A DNA stretch of 37,501 nt from Magnetococcales bacterium. Its GTDB lineage: Bacteria; Pseudomonadota; Magnetococcia; Magnetococcales; JADGAP01. The notes beneath the pieces were generated by a model, which saw only the letters and a list, made by a program, of their open reading frames with translations, was not told the origin of the DNA and did not search any database. The stretch covers positions 1 to 37,501 of the forward strand of contig JADGAP010000013.1 of the NCBI GenBank assembly GCA_015231965.1, written 5' to 3'. Of the stretch, positions 1 through 9,893 are shown piece by piece. Every line of letters begins with the position of its first letter. Positions within the stretch are counted from its first letter, which is position 1. The position numbers and the translations under genes are program-made.

Positions 1-24
1 ATCGGCGTTTCAAAGACACAAGAG

Positions 25-135
25 CTGGATTCCCGCTTTCGCGGGAATGACGATGGCGTGTTTGAAAAAGTTGGTTGCATCCCCTGATATTGCTTGGGGT
101 CTTGCGCCATTTTGAATTGAAACCACTATAAAAGG
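25..135 (-). repeat. MITE-like repeat family B, partial copy
   Basis: The stretch begins with the palindrome ATTCCCGCTTTCGCGGGAAT. It then runs through a GTTGGTTGCAT block to an AATTGAAACCACTATAAA end. Read on the minus strand this is the same order of blocks as the copies near 21.05, 23.57, 23.83 and 37.42 kb. The window edge may cut a longer element. No gene is visible here. Confidence 0.6.
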
Positions 136-171
136 GGCGGAGTGTTTCATCCCCTGGCGTCGCCGCCGCCG

Positions 172-3100
172 TCAGCCCTCCCGGCGGGGATGCCAGTGGC
201 GAATGATCTCCAGCAGCATCGCCTTGCGGATGGGCTTGGAGATATGGTCGGAACAACCGGCGCGCAGGCTCCGCTCCACGTGTTCGGAAAAGGCGTCGGC
301 GGTGAGGGCGAGAATGGGCAGCGGCGGCCGATGGTTCTCCCGCTCCCACTGACGAATGCGCCGGGTGGCCTCCAAACCGTCCATCACCGGCATTTGCACG
401 TCCATCAAAATGACATCGAAGGCGGGCGCTTCCTCCGTCCCCGCCGTGACCGCCGCCACCGCCAGGGCCCCGTTTTCCACTATGGTGACCCGCCAGGGGG
501 TCTTGGCCAGAAAGGTTTGCACCAACAAACGGTTGTCCTCGGCGTCGTCCACCAGCAACACATGGAGCGGGGGATCTTCCGCCAAGCTTGAGGATGGGGG
601 GATGACCTCGACGGCGGGGACGGTTTCGCTCCCCCCGACCACGATCTGCCGCAGTCGGGAGAGGGCCGCCAGCAGATCCCCCCGCTTGACCGGCTTGACC
701 AGGGTGTGAAACACCCCTTGCAAGGTGCGCCGCTCCCGTTCCAACAGCACTTGCCGGGCATTGCGCAGCAGGATGATTTTTTCCTCCAACGGCGGCAATT
801 GTTCCAGCCAGGCGGGGTCATCCAGCAACACGGCGTGCCAGGGGGCCCCGACTTGCCGCGCCGACTCCACGCGCCGGGTCGCCTCCTCTGGATCCCCCAC
901 GGCCTCGCTCTCCGCTCCCGCCGTCTGGAGCAGCTCCCGCGCCACCTCCCGCTGCGCCTCTCCGGAGATGGCGATGAGGACGCGCAACGGCGGCGGCGGA
1001 TCATCCCGGGGCGGAAATCCGAACCGGGCGGAGGGGGAGAGGAGAGACGCCTCCTCCGACAGGGGGGTGAGGGTCAGGGTGACGGAAAAACGGCTGCCCC
1101 GGCCCAACTGGCTCTCCACCCGGATCTCGCCTCCCATCAACTCGGCCAAACGGCGACAGATGGCCAACCCCAGACCGCTGCCGCCAAAACGCCGGGTGGT
1201 GGAGGCGTCGGCCTGGGAGAAAAGATCGAAGATCCCCGCCTGTTTTTCCGGCTCGATGCCGATGCCGCTGTCGATTACCTGAAGCAACATGCCGGGGCCG
1301 CCTCGAATCTCCACGGCGCGGGCCGTCAAACGGACCTCGCCGACGGCGGTGAACTTGATGGCGTTGCCCAACAGGTTGGCGGCGATCTGCCGAATTCGCG
1401 TCGCATCGCCGCTCCAGCGGCCGTCCAACGCCGGGTCGATGCGGCAGATCAGCTCCAACCCCTTGCTCTCGGCAGCCCGGGCGGCGATGTCGCAGGCCTC
1501 CTCCAACAACTCCCGGGGTTGGAAGGGCAGATGCTCCAGCTCCATCCGCCCCGACTCGATGCGGGAGATGTCCAGCACATCGTTGATGACGTTGAGCAGA
1601 TTGTCCCCGGCCTTGCGGAACACATGGACGTAGCGCCGTTGCTCGTCGTTGAGTTCGGTCTCCTGCAACAGCTCCGCCATGCCGATGACCGAGTGGAGCG
1701 GGGTGCGGATTTCGTGGCTGATGTTGGCCAAAAAGGCCGTCTTGGCATGGCTGGCCGCCTCCGCCGCCTCCTTGGCCCGCTCCACCTCCAGCAACAGACG
1801 GCGCCGCTCGCTGACATCGCGAAACGCCCCCACCACCACGTTCTGTTCCCCGCTACGCATGTTGAAACTGCTGATGTCCGCATGAAACAGCGAGCCATCC
1901 CGGCGCACCACGGGAACATCCCGCGCCATGTGAATGTCGCCCCGTCCCATGGACAAAAAGAGATCCCGCACCCACGTCAGGTCGGCGGGGGGGTGGATGC
2001 GGTTCACCTCCAGGCCAAGCAGTTCCGTTTCGGTATAGTCCAGCATGGTGCAAATGGCGGGATTGGCCCCGACAAAACGACCGCTGGGGGCTTCCGCCAT
2101 CAAAATACCGTCCGCCGCATCGTGGAACAGGGTGCGGAACCGACCCTCCGAGGCTGCCAGGGCCGCTTCCGCCTCCCGCCGCCGGGTGATGTCCACCATC
2201 GAGACAAAAAGCTTGCCCCAGGTGGCCTCGTATCCCGGGGCCAGGCTCACCGACAGATGCACCCAGATCTCCCGGCCATCCATGGTGCGGAGCGGGGAGT
2301 CGGCGCTGAAACGGAGCTGACCGGCCAGGAAGGCCGACAACTCCTCGGCAAAAATTTTCAGCGACGCCGGGGTGAACAGTTGCCCCAGTTCCGACAACAA
2401 GTGCGTGGCGCTGTTGGCCCCCAAAATTTGCAAGGTGGCCTCGTTCACCGACGCCACCCGGGTCAACCGGGCGCACTCCGCCGCCATCTCCAGCGAAACC
2501 GGCCCCGACGTCCGGCCTCGCATCTCCAGATATTCCTTGACGGCGGAAAAATCCTCCTCCCACAACGAGATGGGGGAGTCGTAAAACAGGCTTTTGAAAC
2601 GGGCTTCCCGCTCTTTCAGGGCCTCGGAGGCCTCGGCCCGCTCCCGCACATGATTCAGGCTCTGCCGCCGGATGAAGCCGATGCCCGCCACCCCCGCCAG
2701 CCAGAACAAGCCATGGCTCCACAACGAATTGAGGCGACTTTGGCGGAATCCCACCTCGTAGGAGGCCATGGGAATGGCGACGCTGATGCCGCCCCGCACC
2801 CCGCCTTCCGCAATGCCGGTGGCGGCGTGGCACTTCAGGCACCCCTTTTCCATGATCATGGGCCTCATGTAGCGCAGGTGGGAACCGCCGTCGAGGACGG
2901 TCAACTCCATTTTTTCCTTCAAACCTTGCGCGAAGGACTCCAGGGCGCGTCGTTCCCAATCGTCGGGGGCGTTGAGGGGATTGAGCAGGTGCAAGCTGGT
3001 GATGTGACCCCGCACCCCGTACTCCTGGGAGTAGCGTTCCATCACTTGCCGCAACACGTAGGCCGGGTTCATCAGAGTCAGGCGTTGCCCCCGATCCGTC

Positions 3101-3384
3101 ACCACGTCCCGGGCGGGGACATGGGCCAGATAGGGATTGGGCGGGGTCTCCTCGGAGGGCGTAACGTAAACCCCGCCGTGGGAGGTGGCCCATTTGCGAA
3201 AGGCCAGATCCTTGTTCAGGTGGATGGTGGCCTCCACCTTGGCGAGGTTCAGATGATTGTCCCAACTGGTGTGGAGCGACCAAAACAGGGAAAAAAGCAC
3301 AATCAGGGTCCACCCCGCCAGCACGATGGCGGAGTAGCTTTGAATCATCCGGGGCGCGCGCCCCGCTTCCCGCGTCCAATTCAT
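172..3384 (-). CDS. Hybrid sensor histidine kinase with N-terminal haem-binding (DUF3365-like) domain
   Basis: This 1070-residue membrane kinase probably senses a redox or gas signal through a periplasmic haem and relays phosphate to its own receiver domain. A membrane segment lies at about residues 16-36, followed by a periplasmic region with one CXXCH haem site (C182, C185, H186) and a second membrane segment near 221-238. Two PAS-like domains follow at about 262-400 and 413-525. The HisKA domain carries phospho-acceptor H557. The HATPase domain has an N-box around N674 and glycine boxes near 706-740. The first receiver-like domain (about 800-910) lacks the usual N-terminal acidic pair and looks degenerate. 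The second (about 940-1065) is intact, with acceptor D995 and K1050. No response regulator gene adjoins it, so its target is unknown. Domain order is clear; the signal is inference. Confidence 0.9.
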   Translation of the reverse strand: MNWTREAGRAPRMIQSYSAIVLAGWTLIVLFSLFWSLHTSWDNHLNLAKVEATIHLNKDLAFRKWATSHGGVYVTPSEETPPNPYLAHVPARDVVTDRGQRLTLMNPAYVLRQVMERYSQEYGVRGHITSLHLLNPLNAPDDWERRALESFAQGLKEKMELTVLDGGSHLRYMRPMIMEKGCLKCHAATGIAEGGVRGGISVAIPMASYEVGFRQSRLNSLWSHGLFWLAGVAGIGFIRRQSLNHVRERAEASEALKEREARFKSLFYDSPISLWEEDFSAVKEYLEMRGRTSGPVSLEMAAECARLTRVASVNEATLQILGANSATHLLSELGQLFTPASLKIFAEELSAFLAGQLRFSADSPLRTMDGREIWVHLSVSLAPGYEATWGKLFVSMVDITRRREAEAALAASEGRFRTLFHDAADGILMAEAPSGRFVGANPAICTMLDYTETELLGLEVNRIHPPADLTWVRDLFLSMGRGDIHMARDVPVVRRDGSLFHADISSFNMRSGEQNVVVGAFRDVSERRRLLLEVERAKEAAEAASHAKTAFLANISHEIRTPLHSVIGMAELLQETELNDEQRRYVHVFRKAGDNLLNVINDVLDISRIESGRMELEHLPFQPRELLEEACDIAARAAESKGLELICRIDPALDGRWSGDATRIRQIAANLLGNAIKFTAVGEVRLTARAVEIRGGPGMLLQVIDSGIGIEPEKQAGIFDLFSQADASTTRRFGGSGLGLAICRRLAELMGGEIRVESQLGRGSRFSVTLTLTPLSEEASLLSPSARFGFPPRDDPPPPLRVLIAISGEAQREVARELLQTAGAESEAVGDPEEATRRVESARQVGAPWHAVLLDDPAWLEQLPPLEEKIILLRNARQVLLERERRTLQGVFHTLVKPVKRGDLLAALSRLRQIVVGGSETVPAVEVIPPSSSLAEDPPLHVLLVDDAEDNRLLVQTFLAKTPWRVTIVENGALAVAAVTAGTEEAPAFDVILMDVQMPVMDGLEATRRIRQWERENHRPPLPILALTADAFSEHVERSLRAGCSDHISKPIRKAMLLEIIRHWHPRREG

Positions 3385-3586
3385 GGGTGGTATCCATTCC
3401 CGAGTCGGGGAGAACCATCCCCCAGACCTCCATGCCTGGGTCTTTAGCAGGATAGCCTGAATCGAAAACCCGCCGCATCAAAAATCGTCAGGGAAACGCA
3501 CCTGAACTCCATCGTTTGACGTAACTATCTATACTTTGTCAGATTTCCAGAAATGCGGTGTTTCCGCAAGCATAGGATGAATTCCG

Positions 3587-3847
3587 TGAAAATCTGGTCG
3601 CCTGCGGCGACAATTGGGCGCGTTGCGCCGACGAAGCGGCAGGATTGCCGCTTCGGATTCACGAAGTGAACCCGAAGGGCGAGGGCCAGGGATGGCCCGA
3701 GTCAAGCAAAAAGCGCTTCGGCTTCTCTTGAAAACGCGCCAAAAGATAAAAGCAACCGCAAAAGTCAAAACCCCAGGGCTCCGCCCCCCGCCTTCGCGGG
3801 GGCAGGCTCTGGACCCGTCAGGGGGATGATCCCCCTGGACCCGCCGT
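3587..3847 (+). repeat. Structured repeat family A, copy 1
   Basis: This is an intergenic string of hairpins. GTCGCC-TGC-GGCGAC comes first, then GGCGC-GTT-GCGCC, then a stem CGAAGCGGCA/TGCCGCTTCG. After an AAAGTCAAAACC spacer come a CCCCCGCC-TTC-GCGGGGG-type hairpin and the end hairpin CAGGGGGA-TGA-TCCCCCTG. It is followed 80 bp later by copy 2. No coding signal is convincing. Confidence 0.75.
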
Positions 3848-3928
3848 CGCAAAAACGCGGGTGCTGAATAATTATAATCGTTTTAATCTAGTTTTGTGCA
3901 TTACGTGATGACCGCAAAAGTAGGGTTC

Positions 3929-4127
3929 AGTGAAAATCTGGTCGCCTGCGGCGACGATTGGGCGCGCTGCGCCGAAGCTGAGAAACGCTTCGGCTTCACT
4001 TGAAAGCGCGCCGAAAAAACTGCAAAATCAAAAGCGAAAGTCAAAACCGTAGGGCTCTGCCCCCCGCCTTCGCGGGGGCAGGCTCTACAACCCGCCAGGG
4101 CAATGATTGCCCTGGACCCGCAGTCCC
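3929..4127 (+). repeat. Structured repeat family A, copy 2
   Basis: The block order matches copy 1 but the element is shorter. The middle stem is GCCGAAGC/GCTTCGGC and the end hairpin is CAGGGCAA-TGA-TTGCCCTG. Stems differ from the other copies by paired changes while loops and spacers are kept. Confidence 0.75.
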
Positions 4128-4156
4128 TTCTAACGGATCCGCATTCCGTTCAGCCT

Positions 4157-4190
4157 GATCAATTTTGAAATGGAACTGCTATAACGTTTG
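4157..4190 (-). repeat. MITE-like repeat family B, end fragment
   Basis: On the minus strand this reads TTATAGCAGTTCCATTTC then AAAATTGATC. It resembles the outer end of the family B copy at 37.42 kb. Only the terminal 30 or so bases are recognisable. Confidence 0.4.
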
Positions 4191-4221
4191 ACCAGGTTTC
4201 GCTTAAAAGGGCGGGGAGGGC

Positions 4222-4260
4222 AAAAAAAAGCGGCGGGAGGATCGCTCCCCCCGCCGCCGC
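4222..4260 (-). terminator. Rho-independent terminator of phaAB
   Basis: On the minus strand a GC-rich stem (GCGGCGG...GGGAG with CTCCCGCCGC, short bulge, CGAT loop) is followed by a run of eight T. It lies about 40 bp beyond the phaB stop. Confidence 0.8.
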
Positions 4261-4299
4261 TTGATTCACGCCCTTCCTCCCAAACGGGGGGAAAAACCG

Positions 4300-5040
4300 T
4301 CAGCCCATGAACTGGCCGCCGTTGATGTCGATGTTGGCCCCGGTGATGTAGCCGGAATCCTCGGCCAGAAAGACCACCACCCGGGCGATCTCCTCGGGCT
4401 TGCCCAGACGGCCCACCGGCACGCCGGAGACGATCTTGGCCACCACTTCCTCTTTCATCGCCATGACCATCTTGGTGGCGATGTAGCCGGGGGAGATGGT
4501 GTTGCAGGTGACGTTCTTGGCGGCGCCCTCTTGGGCCACGGCCATGGTGAAGCCGTGCATGCCGGCCTTGGCTGCCGAATAGTTGGCCTGACCGAATTGA
4601 CCCTTGCGGCCATTGATGGACGAAATGTTGACGATCCGCCCGAAGCCCCGCTCGCGCATGCCGTTGATCACCTGACGGGTCATGTTGAAGGCGCTGTCCA
4701 GGTTGACCCGCAGCACGGCGGACCACTGCTCGTAGGTCATTTTGTGCAAAAAGCTGTCTTTGGTGATGCCGGCGTTGTTGACCAGCACCTCCACCGGCCC
4801 GACCTGCTGCTCGATGGCGGCGATGCAGGTTTGGCAGGATTCAAAATTCGAGACATCCACCTCGGCGGTCTCCATGGGGGTTCCCTCGGCCTCGCGCTCC
4901 GCCTTCCAGGCGGAGGCCGCGTCTTTTTCAAAGGGGGCGTAGGTGGAAACCACCTTGAACCCGGCGTTGTGCAATCCCCGGCAAATCTCGGTGCCAATGC
5001 CGCCCACGCCGCCGGTCACCACCGCCACACGTCCGCTCAT
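4300..5040 (-). CDS. phaB: Acetoacetyl-CoA reductase PhaB
   Basis: This NADPH-dependent short-chain dehydrogenase reduces acetoacetyl-CoA to (R)-3-hydroxybutyryl-CoA, the second step of polyhydroxybutyrate synthesis in the cytoplasm. At 246 residues it has the family length. The nucleotide-binding TGGVGGIG motif lies at residues 9-16, NNAG at 88-91, and the catalytic set S141, Y154, K158 is present. The C-terminal half (SPGYIATKMV, NGGQFMG end) is typical of PhaB rather than FabG, though FabG-type reductases are close relatives. AGGAGAG lies a few bases before the ATG. It follows phaA by 118 bp on the same strand and a strong terminator follows it. The polymerase gene phaC is not in this window. 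Confidence 0.92.
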   Translation of the reverse strand: MSGRVAVVTGGVGGIGTEICRGLHNAGFKVVSTYAPFEKDAASAWKAEREAEGTPMETAEVDVSNFESCQTCIAAIEQQVGPVEVLVNNAGITKDSFLHKMTYEQWSAVLRVNLDSAFNMTRQVINGMRERGFGRIVNISSINGRKGQFGQANYSAAKAGMHGFTMAVAQEGAAKNVTCNTISPGYIATKMVMAMKEEVVAKIVSGVPVGRLGKPEEIARVVVFLAEDSGYITGANIDINGGQFMG

Positions 5041-5158
5041 ATCGTCTCTCCTGTGTCAATCCAACGAGAATTAGCCCGCCCCCCCCTTTGGGAACAGGGG
5101 GGGGTGAGTCCATGGCTTGAGATTGCGTGATCACGCGCCCTTGAGAGGGGGTCGGGGA

Positions 5159-6337
<1,179 letters not shown>

Positions 6338-6779
6338 GAGCGAGCCTCCCCTTGAATATTTACAGAATTCTAGCTGTAGTTTGTGTCTCTTCTTATCCAT
6401 GGATAACACGTTTTTCTTTCTGCCGCCAGCCCTGGCGGGAGTCGCGGAGCGAAGAAGAATACAGAAGGATTTCAATGAAAAATCAGAATGAACGACGGGA
6501 TGAGTGGTGGAATTAAAAAAATAAGCCGCGGCCCTTTCCCCATCGTCGCGCCCTTCTGGTGGGGAAGGAGACGATTTAATCTTGGTGATGGCGGGCGGGT
6601 TGGCTATGATGAAAAATTGCCTCGTCAGCGCACGGGTCCAGCATGGATCATGTAGCCCCCGGCGCGTCTGCGGAATCTCCGCTGAAGGCGGTGCTGGCGA
6701 AATCGTTTTCGGTACAGACGCCCTTGCCGCCCACCTCTCTCCGCGGCCTCGGCCGGTGGAGGGATCCTTTGAGTACGCC
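6338..6779. other. Spacer between divergent phaA and the YbjN-like gene
   Basis: The first part (about 6338-6600) is locally AT-rich and should hold the phaA promoter, but no clear -35/-10 pair stands out. The frame of the YbjN-like gene stays open back to about 6582, so a longer N-terminus cannot be excluded. Confidence 0.4.
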
Positions 6780-7298
6780 ATGAGCCGATCCCGTAATCGC
6801 ACCTTGGAACTTCCCCCCGTGGACGAGACGGCCGACGATCCCATCGGCTTGGTCGAGGAGTACGCCATCGACCAGGACTGGAGCTCGGACCGTCCCTACG
6901 ATAACGAGCTGTGGATGGAGATCCCCAGCCAGTGGGGCGGCCATCGGCTGTGGGTCGCCTACCACGACGATACCCAACTGCTGCAATTCAACTGCTACCT
7001 CACCCTCAAAATTCCCGATCGCAACCTCTCGCCGGTGGCCACCGCCATGGCGATGATCAACGAGCGGGTGTGGCTGGGCCATTTCGAAGTTTGGATGGAA
7101 GAGCTGACCCCGGTCTTCCGCGTGGTCCTGCCGTTGCGCGGCTCCTCCCTGACCTCGGAGCAACTGGAGGATGTGATGACCTCCATCTTCCAGGAGAGCG
7201 ACCGTTTCTACCCGGTGTTCCAGTGGGTGATCTGGGGCGGCAAAAGCCCCGCCGAAGCCGTGGCGGCGGCGGTGGTGGAGACCGACGGCGAGGCCTGA
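6780..7298 (+). CDS. YbjN-domain protein
   Basis: This 172-residue soluble acidic protein resembles the YbjN/type III chaperone-like fold (sensory transduction regulator family). Supporting features are the central [12 protein letters not shown] segment, [17 protein letters not shown], and a C-terminal helix followed by [16 protein letters not shown]. These proteins are of uncertain role; some act as stress-related regulators or chaperones. The ATG at 6780 is preceded by GGAGGG about 16 bases away, which is long. The open frame extends to 6582, but the added residues look non-coding. It stands alone, upstream of a tRNA gene. The family call rests on pattern recognition. Confidence 0.7.
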   Translation: MSRSRNRTLELPPVDETADDPIGLVEEYAIDQDWSSDRPYDNELWMEIPSQWGGHRLWVAYHDDTQLLQFNCYLTLKIPDRNLSPVATAMAMINERVWLGHFEVWMEELTPVFRVVLPLRGSSLTSEQLEDVMTSIFQESDRFYPVFQWVIWGGKSPAEAVAAAVVETDGEA

Positions 7299-7399
7299 TC
7301 CGCCCCCGCCGACGAATTCCGCGCAAAGCCCGACCAGGATGCAGATGCAGTGTTGACCTAGACGGCAAAGCAGGTTAGCCTCTTGCCGGTTCCATGAAG

Positions 7400-7474
<75 letters not shown>

Positions 7475-7492
7475 TATTTTTGAAGATTCAAT

Positions 7493-7522
7493 CGGTTGGC
7501 GCTGCGACGCCGACCGTTTTTT
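7493..7522 (+). terminator. Rho-independent terminator of tRNA-Val
   Basis: A nine-pair stem CGGTTGGCG/CGCCGACCG (one G-U pair) with loop CTGCGA is followed by six T. It starts 19 bp after the tRNA CCA and separates the tRNA from the foreign-looking cassette. Confidence 0.9.
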
Positions 7523-7670
7523 CTATTTCCGACGCCCTGCTATGACCAAACTGAAAGCGAGTTGGTGTTGTGCGCCAAATCGTCCGTTGCTATGCGGCAT
7601 TCTTGAAGTGGTATCCTGACGTGGGTTAAGGATTGACGCAAAACAGTTCAACTTTCTGGCGATCAACGCG

Positions 7671-8756
7671 ATGATCGGAATCGACTTATTTGCAGGAGCA
7701 GGAGGGCTTTCCGTCGGTGCTGTAATGGCTGGAATCCGAGTTGAATTGGCCATTGATATTGATCGGCATGCACTTGCGACATTTCGTAGCAATCATATCG
7801 GAACAAAGATTATCGAAACTGACATCAGGAAATACAAACCGGAAGAACTGCCCAAAAGAAAAGAACCATTAATCTTATTTGGAGGGCCTCCATGTCAGGG
7901 GTTCTCCGTTTCAAACCAACGTACACGCTCATCCAAAAATGACACAAACTGGTTATTCGTTGAATTTATTAGAATCGCCAAGGGAATTCAACCCGATTGG
8001 ATTCTGTTCGAAAACGTCACGGGCATTCTTGAGACAGCGGGAGGCCAATTCGCTGAACAGGCCCGTGATGGTATGGAGAAGTTGGGCTACACTACCAACG
8101 CTGGCGTTCTGAACGCATCGAAATTCGGTGTTGCCCAAAAAAGATCGAGGTTCTTTATCGTTGGCCGCAAAGGTGGCCCAATGCCCGAGTTGCCGCAACC
8201 CATCACCTCTCCTGAAGTGACTGTCTCCGATGCTATTTTGGATCTCCCAAATTTGGAGAATGGAGCTCAAACCTCATGTCTACCCTATAAAATGGACCCT
8301 GCATCTCCCTATGCTACTCTGCTCAGAGGAAACCTGACAGAATCAGCCAACCATCTAGTGACGCGAAATGCGCCCCTTATTTTGGAGCGTTACAAGCATA
8401 TTCCCCCTGGTGGCAACTGGGAAGATATTCCTCCTGAGCTAATGGCCAACTATAAGGACAGGGGGCGCTGTCATACCGGAATTTATCATCGATTGCATCC
8501 TAACCAGCCTTCCGTGGTTATTGGCAACTTTCGAAAAAATATGCTAATCCACCCATTTCAGGACCGTGGGCTCTCAGTGAGAGAAGCAGCACGTCTTCAA
8601 TCATTCCCTGATTGGTACGAATTCAAGGGTTCCATTGGATTCCAACAGCAGCAAGTGGGAAATGCGGTGCCTCCACTATTAGCCAAGGCTGTCTTTGAAC
8701 AGATCATCATGAACTCATCCCCTCAATATGGAGACAGCCGGAAATGTCGGTATTAA
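7671..8756 (+). CDS. DNA (cytosine-5)-methyltransferase
   Basis: This 361-residue enzyme transfers methyl from S-adenosylmethionine to C5 of cytosine in a specific DNA site. The ordered family motifs are visible: FAGAGG (residues 7-12, cofactor), GPPCQGFS with nucleophile C75, ENV (113-115), QKRSR (155-159), a target-recognition region at about 185-285, RLHPNQPSVVIGN (motif IX area) and QVGNAVPP near 327-334. The ATG is followed at once by the cofactor motif, which leaves no N-terminal extension; the ribosome site is weak. It overlaps the next gene by 13 bp, so it is the first gene of a four-gene transcription unit. No restriction endonuclease is recognisable beside it. Composition is clearly more AT-rich than the flanks, suggesting transfer. 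The recognition site cannot be read from sequence. Confidence 0.93.
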   Translation: MIGIDLFAGAGGLSVGAVMAGIRVELAIDIDRHALATFRSNHIGTKIIETDIRKYKPEELPKRKEPLILFGGPPCQGFSVSNQRTRSSKNDTNWLFVEFIRIAKGIQPDWILFENVTGILETAGGQFAEQARDGMEKLGYTTNAGVLNASKFGVAQKRSRFFIVGRKGGPMPELPQPITSPEVTVSDAILDLPNLENGAQTSCLPYKMDPASPYATLLRGNLTESANHLVTRNAPLILERYKHIPPGGNWEDIPPELMANYKDRGRCHTGIYHRLHPNQPSVVIGNFRKNMLIHPFQDRGLSVREAARLQSFPDWYEFKGSIGFQQQQVGNAVPPLLAKAVFEQIIMNSSPQYGDSRKCRY

Positions 8757-9889
8757 TCAGGACAAACTTGCCGCTTGAGAAGTTGCTAGAAGAGATGTTC
8801 TCGGCAGGATCACGCACCGATTTTCCCGACAGAAACGCCAATTTCTGGATTCGCTACATCAATATCAAGCAGTGGATTGCAAGTAAATATTATCAGAATG
8901 CCGGCACCGGTCTGGCGCGAGACGGGGAGAGATTTACCAAGCATGACATAACCCATGTCGATGATGTGATCGAGACAGCTGGGTATCTTCTAGGCATGCC
9001 AATCAACGGGACTAACAGCGCCAATTTCACTCTGTTGCATCCTTATGAAATCTATGTACTTCTTTTTGCCATCCTCCTCCACGACGCGGGCAATGCGAAG
9101 GGTCGGGGGGGGCATGAACTGGAAGTAACGATGATTATCAAAGAAATGGGCGAGCTACCAGGTTTGGATTCAGTTCATCGTAAACTTATCGCATCCATTG
9201 CCAGAGCCCACGGCGGCAGAACCCCTGATGGTGGAAAAGACACTATATTACATGCTATCCAAGAGCCAATTGCCTGCATTGGACAACTTACGATTAGGTC
9301 GAGGATGCTTGCAGCGGTTCTGCGTTTTGCCGATGAGTTGGCTGAGAATCCCAATCGGGCTGACGATCAAGCCCTCAAGAAGCCCTACACCCCCTCAGAA
9401 TCGGCAATCCATAATTTGTACTGCAAAATAATTAGATCACGAGTTGATTTTCAAGTTCGACAGGTGCAGTTGAGTTATCTTATTGAAAAAGAGCGACTTA
9501 ATGAGGAGTTCTGCTACGAGAAGGGAAATCCGGGAACTATCTTGTTGGTTGACTATATTGCAAACCGTGTTGATAAGGTGGACAGAGAACGCCGCTACTG
9601 CAACAAGTTCATGTGCCAAGCCGGGTTTGGTTATGATAGTATTAAGGTCAAATTAGAGGTGCAAGATGAAAACGACAATATTCTCGAAGCTCTCGAAACT
9701 GATCTCGCCGATGAGGGATATCCTCCCGCAGGGTTGCCAATCAAAGAGAAAGATTCACGATTTGACGGTCGTAAACTGCGTGATAAACACTGTGGAAGCG
9801 CCGATGAACGTAAGCCAGCTGCATCACGTCAACTATCATGGCTGAGTTTACTGCGGAGCTTTCAGAAGAAGTTCTTTCCCGGAGAATAG
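8744..9889 (+). CDS. HD-domain metal-dependent phosphohydrolase, conflict-system type
   Basis: This 381-residue protein has an HD-superfamily metal site: H71 in THVDDV, H113-D114 in LLHDAGN, a helper histidine H124, H156 in ARAHGG, and D197 in LRFADEL. HD proteins cleave phosphate esters in nucleotides, cyclic nucleotides or nucleic acids. From memory, a family called HD-CE is described from conflict systems, and this motif spacing (KHDITHV, then LLHDAGN) fits it. The C-terminal 170 residues hold beta-rich sequence (about 225-310) and a basic, Trp/Phe-rich tail (355-381) with no recognised domain. It overlaps the methyltransferase by 13 bp and ends 4 bp before the ATPase start, so the genes are probably co-translated. 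Substrate is unknown: DNA, RNA and (c)NTPs are all possible. Confidence 0.75.
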   Translation: MSVLIRTNLPLEKLLEEMFSAGSRTDFPDRNANFWIRYINIKQWIASKYYQNAGTGLARDGERFTKHDITHVDDVIETAGYLLGMPINGTNSANFTLLHPYEIYVLLFAILLHDAGNAKGRGGHELEVTMIIKEMGELPGLDSVHRKLIASIARAHGGRTPDGGKDTILHAIQEPIACIGQLTIRSRMLAAVLRFADELAENPNRADDQALKKPYTPSESAIHNLYCKIIRSRVDFQVRQVQLSYLIEKERLNEEFCYEKGNPGTILLVDYIANRVDKVDRERRYCNKFMCQAGFGYDSIKVKLEVQDENDNILEALETDLADEGYPPAGLPIKEKDSRFDGRKLRDKHCGSADERKPAASRQLSWLSLLRSFQKKFFPGE

Positions 9890-9893
9890 GCTG

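Noticed and set aside
706-3447. A 913-codon open frame on the plus strand antisense to the kinase
   Set aside because: Its translation is low-complexity (Gln/Gly/His/Arg-rich) without domains, while the opposite strand encodes a complete hybrid kinase. The GC-rich third positions keep the antisense frame open.
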